The notes under the pieces: model-generated | Database searches by the model: none | Seen by the model: the letters and a program-made list of their open reading frames with translations, nothing else | Told to the model about the DNA's origin: nothing | DNA from: Bordetella sp. | GTDB lineage: Bacteria; Pseudomonadota; Alphaproteobacteria; Caulobacterales; Caulobacteraceae | Reading direction: 5' to 3' | NCBI GenBank assembly: GCA_017308115.1 | Contig: JAFKFS010000020.1 | Span: 1 to 56,451, forward strand | Length of the DNA: 56,451 nt | Translations under genes and position numbers: made by a program | In this document: piece after piece, positions 1-6,670 of the stretch | How positions within the stretch are numbered: the stretch's first letter is position 1 | Layout: every line of letters begins with the position of its first letter

Positions 1-654
1 GACGCCTCGCGCGCCTTCCCGGCCGAGAGCGCCGACGCCTTCGAGGCGGGGATCAAGAGCGTGATGCTGGACCGGCGCCTGCTGGTCTCGGCCGCCGCCT
101 TTCGCCAGACCTATGACGACTTCCAGCTGAACACCTTCCTGGGCACGACCTTCCTGGTCCGCTCCATCCCGCAGGTGCGGGCCAAGGGCGTCGAGGCGGA
201 CTTCATGCTGCTGCCGTTCGAGGGCCTGTCGCTGCAGGGCGGCCTGACCTACGCCCAGACGGAGTACGGCGACGACGCCGTGCCGGGCCTGCCGCTGCTG
301 GCGGGCAGGCGGATGAATTTCGCCCCCCTGTGGAGCGGATCGCTGGCCGGAACCTATGAGCGGCCGATGGCGGCGGGGCTGACCGGTCGGGTGACGCTGG
401 CGGCCAAATATTCGTCGGAATACAACACCGGCTCGGATCTCGATCCGGCCAAGAGCCAGCCGGGCTTCTGGCTGATCGACGGCCGGGTCGCCCTGGCGCG
501 CGACGACGCCTGGAGCGTCGAGCTGTGGGGCCGCAATCTGTTCGATCAGGACTATCGCCAGGTGGCCTTCGGCGCACCGTTCCAGACGGGGACGCTGGGC
601 GCCTTCCTGGGGGCGCCGCGCACGGTGGGCGTGACCCTGCGGGTGATGCGATGA
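1..654 (+). CDS. TonB-dependent receptor, C-terminal part (5' end outside window)
   Basis: The frame is open from the first base and stops at 652-654, so only the last 217 residues are present. The fragment has the alternating hydrophobic/polar pattern of outer-membrane beta strands, with strand-turn units such as KGVEADFML and SLQGGLTYAQTEYG. It carries the late TonB-receptor signature WGRNLFDQDYR and ends in a barrel-closing strand (GVTLRVMR). Such proteins import siderophores, vitamin B12 or sugars across the outer membrane using TonB energy. The plug domain lies upstream of the window, so the substrate cannot be judged. The next gene is preceded by its own promoter, so this gene is probably the end of its transcript. 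Confidence 0.85.
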   Translation, partial: DASRAFPAESADAFEAGIKSVMLDRRLLVSAAAFRQTYDDFQLNTFLGTTFLVRSIPQVRAKGVEADFMLLPFEGLSLQGGLTYAQTEYGDDAVPGLPLLAGRRMNFAPLWSGSLAGTYERPMAAGLTGRVTLAAKYSSEYNTGSDLDPAKSQPGFWLIDGRVALARDDAWSVELWGRNLFDQDYRQVAFGAPFQTGTLGAFLGAPRTVGVTLRVMR

Positions 655-665
655 GGGCGAAGCGG

Positions 666-689
666 GGGCGCCGGGATCACGGCGCCCTT
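666..689 (+). terminator. Possible terminator hairpin after the TonB receptor
   Basis: GGGCGCC at 666-672 pairs with GGCGCCC at 681-687 around an 8-base loop and is followed by only two T residues. The stem is strong but the T-run is poor, and it runs into the -35 element of the next promoter. This is a weak call. Confidence 0.35.
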
Positions 690-716
690 GACAACCGACC
701 CGTCTGTCCCAGATAG
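688..716 (+). promoter_or_regulatory. Predicted sigma-70-type promoter of sugE/gdx
   Basis: A perfect TTGACA at 688-693 is followed after 17 bases by AGATAG at 711-716, a passable -10. The implied start near 722-724 lies just before the first riboswitch hairpin. That is where the leader must begin if the two-hairpin element is to be transcribed with almost no extra 5' sequence. Confidence 0.55.
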
Positions 717-724
717 GCGTGTCC

Positions 725-773
725 AGAGGACGACCTCTCCCAATCATGGGCATGACCGCCGGGACGACCCGGC
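725..773 (+). promoter_or_regulatory. Guanidine-II (mini-ykkC) riboswitch
   Basis: Two short hairpins with identical ACGA tetraloops stand in tandem: AGAGG-ACGA-CCTCT at 725-738 and GCCGGG-ACGA-CCCGGC at 758-773. A 19-base linker separates them. Paired hairpins with ACGR loops define the mini-ykkC/guanidine-II class, which binds guanidinium and frees the ribosome-binding site. The Shine-Dalgarno AAGGGAG at 783-789 follows the second stem, and the gene it leads into is a SugE/Gdx-type guanidinium exporter, the classical target. Loop identity, perfect stems and gene context agree; a covariance-model search was not run. Confidence 0.88.
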
Positions 774-795
774 ACGCCATGCAAGGGAGAACGTC

Positions 796-1116
796 ATGGC
801 CTGGATTTTCCTTCTTTTCGCCGGTCTGTTCGAGATCGTCTGGGCCTTTCTGATGAAGGCCTCTGAGGGCTTCACCAAGCCCTGGCCGACCATCGGCACC
901 CTCGGTTTCATGATCATCAGCTTCGGCCTGCTGTCGATCTCGATGAAGACCCTGCCGTTGGGCACCGCCTATGTGATCTGGACCGGGATCGGCGCCGTCG
1001 GGGCCTTCGTCGTGGGCATCGCGGTGCTGGGCGAGCCGGTCACGCCGATGCGCGTCATCGGCGCCGTCCTGATCGTCAGCGGCCTGGTTGTGCTGAAGCT
1101 CGCCTCCAGCCATTAA
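796..1116 (+). CDS. sugE: Guanidinium exporter, SMR family (SugE/Gdx)
   Basis: This 106-residue small multidrug resistance protein has four hydrophobic helices, the usual length for the family. Helix 1 carries the essential glutamate in AGLFEIVWA. The Gdx subtype shows in KASEGF, MKTLPLGTAYVIWTGIGAVG and GEPVTPMR, which follow E. coli SugE closely. Gdx dimers export guanidinium in exchange for protons. The start at 796 is chosen because it is preceded by AAGGGAG and begins with the family's MAWIFL. In-frame starts further upstream would run through the riboswitch. Expression is expected to rise with guanidine through that leader. Confidence 0.92.
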   Translation: MAWIFLLFAGLFEIVWAFLMKASEGFTKPWPTIGTLGFMIISFGLLSISMKTLPLGTAYVIWTGIGAVGAFVVGIAVLGEPVTPMRVIGAVLIVSGLVVLKLASSH

Positions 1117-1143
1117 TCACGGCGACAGCCTCGGAGCTTCGCC

Positions 1144-1800
1144 ATGGAATTGATCGTCGGACCGCGCCTCTTCTCCACCTGGTCCTTGCGGCCGTGGCTG
1201 GTGTTGAGGCGCGCGGGCGCCGTCTTCGAGACGCGCGAGGTCTGGTACCGCTCCGAGGCTGAAAAGGCCGAGTTGCGCCGTCTGTCGCCTTCGGGCTTCG
1301 TGCCGCTGCTGAAGGTCGGGGGCGAGACGATCTGGGACACCCTGGCGATCGGCGAATGGGCGGCCGAACGCTATCCCGAGGCGAAGCTGTGGCCGGTCGA
1401 CCCGACCGCGCGCGCCCTGGCCCGCTCGGCGGCGGCCGAGATGCATTCCGGCTTTTCCGCCCTGCGCGACCTGTGCGGCATGGGGCCGGACCGCCCGATG
1501 GCCGGGGAGGGGCGCAGCCCCGCGCCGTCCGATCCGGGCCTGGACCGGGAGCTGGCGCGGCTGGTCCAACTGTGGACGCAGATGCGCGGCCGTTTCGGCG
1601 CGGACGGGCCGTGGCTGTTCGGCGCGTGGTCGATCGCCGACGCCTTCTTCACCCCCGTGGCGGCGCGGGTGCGTCATTATCAGATCGACCTGTCGGCCCA
1701 TGGCGACGAGGGGACGGCCGCCGCCTATGTCGCCGCCCTGCTGGACCAGCCGCACTTCCGCGAGTGGGAGGCGGCGGCGCTGTCATCCAACCTTGATTAA
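1144..1800 (+). CDS. Glutathione S-transferase family protein
   Basis: This 218-residue protein has an N-terminal thioredoxin-like GST domain: a start MELIVGPRLFSTWSLRPW with the catalytic-region serine/threonine cluster, then the cis-proline segment SGFVPLLKV and the glutathione-contact stretch WDTLAIGEWAAERYP. An all-helical C-terminal domain follows from about residue 90 and includes the N-capping-box-like WSIADAFFTPV. Length and layout are normal for bacterial soluble GSTs, which conjugate or isomerise electrophiles with glutathione. The substrate is unknown. It lies 27 bases after sugE on the same strand, so read-through is possible, but no functional link is evident. Confidence 0.85.
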   Translation: MELIVGPRLFSTWSLRPWLVLRRAGAVFETREVWYRSEAEKAELRRLSPSGFVPLLKVGGETIWDTLAIGEWAAERYPEAKLWPVDPTARALARSAAAEMHSGFSALRDLCGMGPDRPMAGEGRSPAPSDPGLDRELARLVQLWTQMRGRFGADGPWLFGAWSIADAFFTPVAARVRHYQIDLSAHGDEGTAAAYVAALLDQPHFREWEAAALSSNLD

Positions 1801-1868
1801 CCGATCCTGAGAACGCGGGTTTAAGAGAGGGGGCTTACAGTCCAGCCTGTTCTCGGAGGGGCCGACCC

Positions 1869-1979
1869 ATGCGTACGATCAGCAGGAACACCGACTGGGC
1901 GCGCACGGCGCGCGCCTATGCCCTGGCGGCGGTCGTCCTGGCCCTGGTCTGGGCCTCGCTGGCGTCCCTGATGCTCTGA
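1869..1979 (+). CDS. Small single-pass membrane peptide (36 aa), function unknown
   Basis: ATG at 1869 is preceded by a strong GGAGGGG Shine-Dalgarno at 1854-1860 and opens a 36-codon frame to TGA at 1977. The peptide has a basic N-terminus (MRTISRNTDWARTARAY) followed by a ~19-residue hydrophobic helix rich in Ala, Val and Leu, so it probably sits in the inner membrane with its N-terminus inside. It is too short for ordinary gene callers. It converges on the lytic transglycosylase gene, with 10 bases between stop codons. No homologue is recognised. Confidence 0.55.
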   Translation: MRTISRNTDWARTARAYALAAVVLALVWASLASLML

Positions 1980-1989
1980 GCCCCAGGTC

Positions 1990-3675
1990 TCAGCGCGAGC
2001 CGCCGCCCAGCACGGCCTCGGCCACCTGCAGCGGCGCCGGGGCGGGCGGGACGTAATCCAGGCGGATCGGCACGGCGCGCGCGCCCGAGGCGAGGGCGTC
2101 CAGCGTCTTCACCGGCCCGCCCATCATCCGCTGATAGATCCAGTAGGCCGCGACCACCTTCTCCACATATTCGCGGGCCTGGGGCACGTCGATGGTCTCG
2201 ATCAGCAGCAGGGGATCGGCGTCGGCGCCCAGCTTGCGGATCGCCGCCAGCATCGGCCCCGGCCCGGCGTTGTAGGAGGCCACCGCCTTCAGCAGGTCGC
2301 CCTGGAAGGATTCGATCTGGAACAGGCGGTTCACATAGTCCTGGCCCAGCTTCATGTTCACCGCCGGGTCCAGCAGGCGCTGGGGCGTGCGGACATAGCC
2401 CTGGTCGCCGGTCATATGGGCCGCCGTGGTCGGCATCACCTGCATCAGCCCATAGGCGCCGGCGCCCGAGCGGGCGTTGGGGTTGAAGTCCGTCTCCTTG
2501 CGGGCGATGGCGTAGACGAGGGCCTTCTCGATGGTGAAACCGCCCATCGGCTGCAGATCCGGCATCGGATAGCGCATCGCGTCGATGCGGGCGGCGTCGG
2601 ACTGGCCGGCGCGACCGGGCGAGACGAGCCGGTAAAGGCTCGCCCACATCTGGCGCGCGGCGCTGTCGCCGCTGGCGGCGCGAAGGCCGTTGCGGGCCGC
2701 CAGTTCGGCGTCGTTGCGGCGACCGATCTCATACAGGGCCACGGTGCGGCGGGCGTTCTCGTCGGACCGGATGAAGGCGTTGAGCGCGCCTGTGTCGACC
2801 CCGATAGGTTCGGGAGCGAAGGCGGCGCGCTGCAGCGTCGCCTCATAGGGGCGCGGCCCCAGGTTCTCGATCACGGGCTCCTCGCCCAGCTGATGCAGGG
2901 CGATCTGGCCGTAGAAGGTGGCCGGCCACCGTGCGGCCTGGCGCAGATATTCGGTCACGCGGTCCTGGCGGCCGGACCGGCCCGCCGCCCGCGCGGCCCA
3001 GAAGGCGCCGCCCGAGCGCACCCACGGGTCCTCGGTCGGGTCCTGGGCCACATGTTCAAAGGCGTGGAAGGCGTCGGCGTGCTGCTCCATCCGCCAGGCG
3101 GCCAGGCCCGCCGTCCACCAGTCGCCGATCTGCCGGCCGGTGGCGTAGGCCCCGGCCAGGTCGTCGTTGTTCAGGGCCACCCGCGCGGCCTTGGCCGGGT
3201 CGTTGACCCCGCCGTCGCTCGTCGCGGTCAGGCTGGCCCAGGTGCGGGTCAGAAGGCCGCCGGGGCGCTTGGGCTCGGCCGCGCCGTCGGGCAGGCGCCG
3301 CATGGCCAGGGTATAGACCCGTTCGGCCATCGGCAGGTCGGAATAGGTCTCGAGCCAGGCCGCCAGCTCTTCATAGGTGGCGACATGGCTGGGATGGAAC
3401 AGGCGTTCGAACTCGACCTGGCCCAGCAGGACGCGGTCCTTGGCCTGGCGCGCCGAGGCGCGGGCCAGCTCCAGATCGCCGCGCCGCAGGGCGTCGAAGG
3501 CGGTGGTGTAGCTGAGCCGGTCCTCGCTGCTCAGCGCCGTGGGCGAGGCGTCGGCGTTCGACTCGGCGTAGGGGCGGGAGGCGTCGGCCTCCTCGGCCTG
3601 GACGGCGGTCGCAGCCAGGGCGCAGAGCGCCAAGGCGAACAGGGACGCACGAGGCGCCCGGCGGACGGAATTCAT
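1990..3675 (-). CDS. Soluble lytic murein transglycosylase (Slt70-like)
   Basis: This 561-residue exported enzyme starts with a cleavable signal peptide (basic MNSVRRAPR, hydrophobic core, VQAEE cleavage region). A long alpha-helical superhelical region covers about residues 40-370. The C-terminal catalytic domain begins with ARKETDFNPNARSGAGAYG, holding the catalytic glutamate (near residue 395), then GLMQVMP, and later VASYNAGPG. This is the Slt family signature. The enzyme cleaves the MurNAc-GlcNAc bond of peptidoglycan in the periplasm, forming 1,6-anhydro ends. The catalytic motif reads KET where many relatives have QES; the glutamate is kept, so activity is expected. Confidence 0.9.
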   Translation of the reverse strand: MNSVRRAPRASLFALALCALAATAVQAEEADASRPYAESNADASPTALSSEDRLSYTTAFDALRRGDLELARASARQAKDRVLLGQVEFERLFHPSHVATYEELAAWLETYSDLPMAERVYTLAMRRLPDGAAEPKRPGGLLTRTWASLTATSDGGVNDPAKAARVALNNDDLAGAYATGRQIGDWWTAGLAAWRMEQHADAFHAFEHVAQDPTEDPWVRSGGAFWAARAAGRSGRQDRVTEYLRQAARWPATFYGQIALHQLGEEPVIENLGPRPYEATLQRAAFAPEPIGVDTGALNAFIRSDENARRTVALYEIGRRNDAELAARNGLRAASGDSAARQMWASLYRLVSPGRAGQSDAARIDAMRYPMPDLQPMGGFTIEKALVYAIARKETDFNPNARSGAGAYGLMQVMPTTAAHMTGDQGYVRTPQRLLDPAVNMKLGQDYVNRLFQIESFQGDLLKAVASYNAGPGPMLAAIRKLGADADPLLLIETIDVPQAREYVEKVVAAYWIYQRMMGGPVKTLDALASGARAVPIRLDYVPPAPAPLQVAEAVLGGGSR

Positions 3676-3770
3676 GACGCGGCGGCCCCCTTCGTCGGCG
3701 CCGGCCCCGTCTCGATTCGGGATTCTACGGCGCTCTGCGGACTGGTCTCCAAGGGGGCAGGATGCCTGAA

Positions 3771-4592
3771 TCAGGCGGTCGGCTCAACCGCTTCCCCTCG
3801 CAGGCGAGCGGACAATTCGAGAATGTCCTTCCAAACCAACCCCTTGGCCTGAGGTTGCCGCAACAGGAAGGCGGGATGGAGGGTGGCGATGACGGGCGCG
3901 GCTATTCCGCCTTCGGACAGTCGCCATTCGCGCCACTGGCCGCGCGTGCGCATGATGCCGTCGTCGGTCTTCAGCACGGACTTGGCCGCCGCCGCCCCGA
4001 CCAGCAGCACCGCCTTGGGCTTCAGCAGGGCCAGGGCCCGCTCCACGAAGGGGGCGCAGGCGGCCTGTTCCTGCGGGGTCGGGGTGCGGTTGCCGGGCGG
4101 GCGCCAGAAGACGGTGTTGGTGATGAAGGCCTCGTCCAGCAGGTCCGCCGCCGTCAGGATGCGGTCCAGAAGCTGACCCGCCCTGCCGACGAAGGGCTGG
4201 CCGCGCGCGTCCTCCTCGGCGCCGGGGCCTTCGCCGACGATCATCAGCGACCCTTGCGGATTGCCGCGCGCGAACACGGCCTGACGCGCGCCCATGGCGC
4301 GCAAGGGGCAGCCCTCGAAGGCGGCGACGGCCTCGGCCAGTTCGTCCAGGGTGGCCGCCGCCGCCGCCAGCCGCCGCGCCTCGGCCGCCGCCTCGCCGAA
4401 GGAGGAGGGGCCGCCCGGACCCCGCAGCGGCGTGACCGTGGCCGGGCCCCTGGCCGCTCCCTGGGCCGCGACGGGGGCGACGAAGACGGTGCGGTCGACC
4501 GGCGCCTCTTCGAAACAGGCGTCCACGCCCGCGTCGCGCCAGAAGGCGAACAGGGCCTCGGCGGCAGCCATGTCGAGGGACGGAGCGTTCAT
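3771..4592 (-). CDS. Uracil-DNA glycosylase, family 4-like, with two Fe-S cysteines replaced
   Basis: This 273-residue protein has an Ala-rich N-terminal extension, then a UDG fold with motif 1 GEGPGAEEDARGQPF and motif 2 HPAFLLRQP. Those motifs and RPPGNRTPTPQEQAAC identify the family 4 type, which removes uracil from DNA to start base excision repair. Family 4 enzymes normally bind a 4Fe-4S cluster with four cysteines. Here the first pair keeps only its second Cys (FEGCPLR), and of the second pair only the later Cys remains (QAAC); the position before RPPGNR is Trp. The ATG at 4592 (MNAPSLD) is preferred over an in-frame TTG at 4607. The gene is divergent from ETF-QO. Confidence 0.85.
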   Translation of the reverse strand: MNAPSLDMAAAEALFAFWRDAGVDACFEEAPVDRTVFVAPVAAQGAARGPATVTPLRGPGGPSSFGEAAAEARRLAAAAATLDELAEAVAAFEGCPLRAMGARQAVFARGNPQGSLMIVGEGPGAEEDARGQPFVGRAGQLLDRILTAADLLDEAFITNTVFWRPPGNRTPTPQEQAACAPFVERALALLKPKAVLLVGAAAAKSVLKTDDGIMRTRGQWREWRLSEGGIAAPVIATLHPAFLLRQPQAKGLVWKDILELSARLRGEAVEPTA

Positions 4593-4680
4593 CAGGACTA
4601 TAGGCAATAAGCCTTGACCGCCGCCGCGTCACCTCCCGATAAGGCGGCATAACCACGACGACAGCAGGGGATAGGGGATT

Positions 4681-6441
4681 ATGGCCGAGGAAGTGTTCGA
4701 AGGCGGCGCCAGGAACGCATGGCAGGAAGCCGTCATCGACAACCTGCCGCCGCTGGAGGCCCTGGCGGGCGTCGAGCGCGAGGTCATGGAATATGACGTC
4801 GTCATCGTCGGCGGCGGCCCCGCCGGCCTGTCCGCCGCCATCCGCCTGAAACAGCGGGCCGAGAAGGACGGCAAGGACATCTCCGTCGCCGTGCTGGAGA
4901 AGTCGGCCGAGATCGGCGGCCACGTCCTGTCGGGCGCGGTGATCGACCCCAGGGCGCTGAACGAGCTCTTCCCTGACTGGAAGGAACGCGGCGCGCCGCT
5001 GGAGACGCCGGTGACCAGGGACAAGTTCCTGGTCCTGGGGCCGCAGGGGCAGGCGTCCCTGCCGATGTTCGCCATGCCGCCCTTCATGCACAATGACGGC
5101 TGCTACATCGCCTCGCTGGGCAATGTCGCGCGCTGGCTGGCCGAACAGGCGGAAGGCCTGGGCGTCGAGGTCTATCCCGGCATGGCCGCCAGCCATGTGG
5201 TCTGGGAGGAAGAGACCGGCCGGGTGAAGGGCGTCGTCGCCGGCGTCTTCGGCATCGACCGCGAGGGCAAGCCGACCGGCGAGTTCCAGCCGGGGCTGGA
5301 GCTGCACGGCAAATACGTCTTCATCGCCGAGGGCGTGCGCGGCTCCCTGGCCAAGACCATCATGGCCCGCCACAACCTGTGCGACGCCGCCGATCCCCAG
5401 AAGTTCGGCATCGGCCTGAAGGAGCTGTGGCAGATCCCGGCCGAGAAGCACCAGCCGGGCCTGGTCCAGCACACGACCGGCTGGCCTCTGGACGACAAGA
5501 CGGGCGGCGGCTCGTTCCTGTACCACTTCGGCGACCGCTATGTGTCCGTCGGCTTCGTCGTCCACCTGAACTACAGGAACCCCTTCCTGTCGCCGTTCGA
5601 CGAGTTCCAGCAGTTCAAGCATCACCCGGCCATCGCCGAGCATCTGGAGGGCGGCACGCGCATCTCCTACGGCGCCCGCGCCATCACCGAGGGCGGCTTC
5701 CAGTCGGTGCCCAAGCTGGCCTTCCCCGGCGGCGCCCTGATCGGCTGTTCGGCGGGCTTCGTGAACGTGCCGCGCATCAAGGGCAGCCACAACGCCATGA
5801 AGACCGGCATGCTGGCCGCCGACGCCGCCTATGAGGCGGTCATGGAAGGCCGTTCGGGCGACGTGCTAGACGCCTATCAGGCCGCCTATCTGCGCTCGTG
5901 GGTCCATAAGGAGCTGAAGGTCGTCCGCAACGCCAAGCCCCTGTTGTCCAGGCTGGGCACCATGATGGGCGGGGCGGTCGGCATGTTCGACCTGTGGGTC
6001 AACCACCTGACCGGCGGCTTCTCCTTCTTCGGCACCCTGCGCCACGGCAAGACCGACGCGGCCTCGACCGAGCCCGCCTCGCAGCACAAGCCGATCGCCT
6101 ATCCCAGGCCGGACGGGAAGCTGTCGTTCGACAAGCTGTCCAGCGTCTTCATCTCCAACACCAACCACGCCGAGGACCAGCCCGCGCACCTGAAGCTGCT
6201 GGACCCGTCGGTGCCGATCAACGTCAACCTGCCCAGGTACGGCGAGCCCGCGCGGCTGTATTGCCCGGCCGGAGTGTATGAAGTCGTCTATGCGGACGAG
6301 GCGAACCGCGCTGATCCGCGCTTCGTCATCAACGCCCAGAACTGCGTCCACTGCAAAACCTGCGACATCAAGGACCCGTCGCAGAACATCGTCTGGACCA
6401 CCCCCGAAGGCGGCGGCGGCCCGAACTATCCGAACATGTAG
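4681..6441 (+). CDS. Electron transfer flavoprotein-ubiquinone oxidoreductase
   Basis: This 586-residue protein is full length for ETF-QO. It has an FAD-binding Rossmann motif VVIVGGGPAGLSAA near residue 38, a long middle region with the quinone-binding helices, and a C-terminal ferredoxin-like 4Fe-4S site formed by YCPAGVYE and CVHCKTCDIKDP. The enzyme takes electrons from reduced ETF, coming from acyl-CoA and other dehydrogenases, and passes them to ubiquinone at the inner membrane. The start at 4681 gives a 35-residue leader before MEYDVVIVG; an internal start at 4786 is possible. An inverted repeat follows its stop codon. Confidence 0.95.
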   Translation: MAEEVFEGGARNAWQEAVIDNLPPLEALAGVEREVMEYDVVIVGGGPAGLSAAIRLKQRAEKDGKDISVAVLEKSAEIGGHVLSGAVIDPRALNELFPDWKERGAPLETPVTRDKFLVLGPQGQASLPMFAMPPFMHNDGCYIASLGNVARWLAEQAEGLGVEVYPGMAASHVVWEEETGRVKGVVAGVFGIDREGKPTGEFQPGLELHGKYVFIAEGVRGSLAKTIMARHNLCDAADPQKFGIGLKELWQIPAEKHQPGLVQHTTGWPLDDKTGGGSFLYHFGDRYVSVGFVVHLNYRNPFLSPFDEFQQFKHHPAIAEHLEGGTRISYGARAITEGGFQSVPKLAFPGGALIGCSAGFVNVPRIKGSHNAMKTGMLAADAAYEAVMEGRSGDVLDAYQAAYLRSWVHKELKVVRNAKPLLSRLGTMMGGAVGMFDLWVNHLTGGFSFFGTLRHGKTDAASTEPASQHKPIAYPRPDGKLSFDKLSSVFISNTNHAEDQPAHLKLLDPSVPINVNLPRYGEPARLYCPAGVYEVVYADEANRADPRFVINAQNCVHCKTCDIKDPSQNIVWTTPEGGGGPNYPNM

Positions 6442-6450
6442 GCAAGCGCC

Positions 6451-6605
6451 TCTCCCTCCCCTTCATGGGGAGGGTGGCTGAGGCCGTCAGGCTGAAGCCG
6501 GGTGGGGACGGCCTGGCAAATCAAGCACGGCATTCAGGATCACCTGGCCCTCCCCACCCGGTCGTCGCTGCGCTCCGACCACCCTCCCCATGAAGGGGAG
6601 GGAGA
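6451..6605. repeat. Palindromic intergenic repeat, copy 1
   Basis: Two 27-base arms at 6451-6477 and 6579-6605 are perfect reverse complements. Each arm is also a hairpin on its own (CCCTCCCC-loop-GGGGAGGG). The centre contains GCCGGGTGGGGA and TCCCCACCCGG, which pair as well, so the whole element can fold as one long stem. It lies between ETF-QO and the TPR gene. A sister copy with the same arm length is at 48142-48294. Confidence 0.85.
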
Positions 6606-6670
6606 AACGTCGCGCTGCTTTTCCTTCGCTTCATCTTGCGGGCGCAGGGGAAAGCGTGAAGGGTCCGGCC

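Noticed and set aside
2416-3852. Plus-strand frame of 478 codons opposite the lytic transglycosylase
   Set aside because: Gly/Ala/Val-rich with no recognisable family, and directly opposed to an intact Slt-type gene with catalytic motifs.
3784-5790. A 668-codon minus-strand frame spanning the UDG and part of ETF-QO
   Set aside because: It is a Gly/Ala/Arg-rich shadow crossing two real genes, in a frame different from UDG.
6451-6605. Palindromic repeats as CRISPR or prophage sites
   Set aside because: There are only two inverted arms, no regularly spaced direct repeats, no cas or phage genes nearby.
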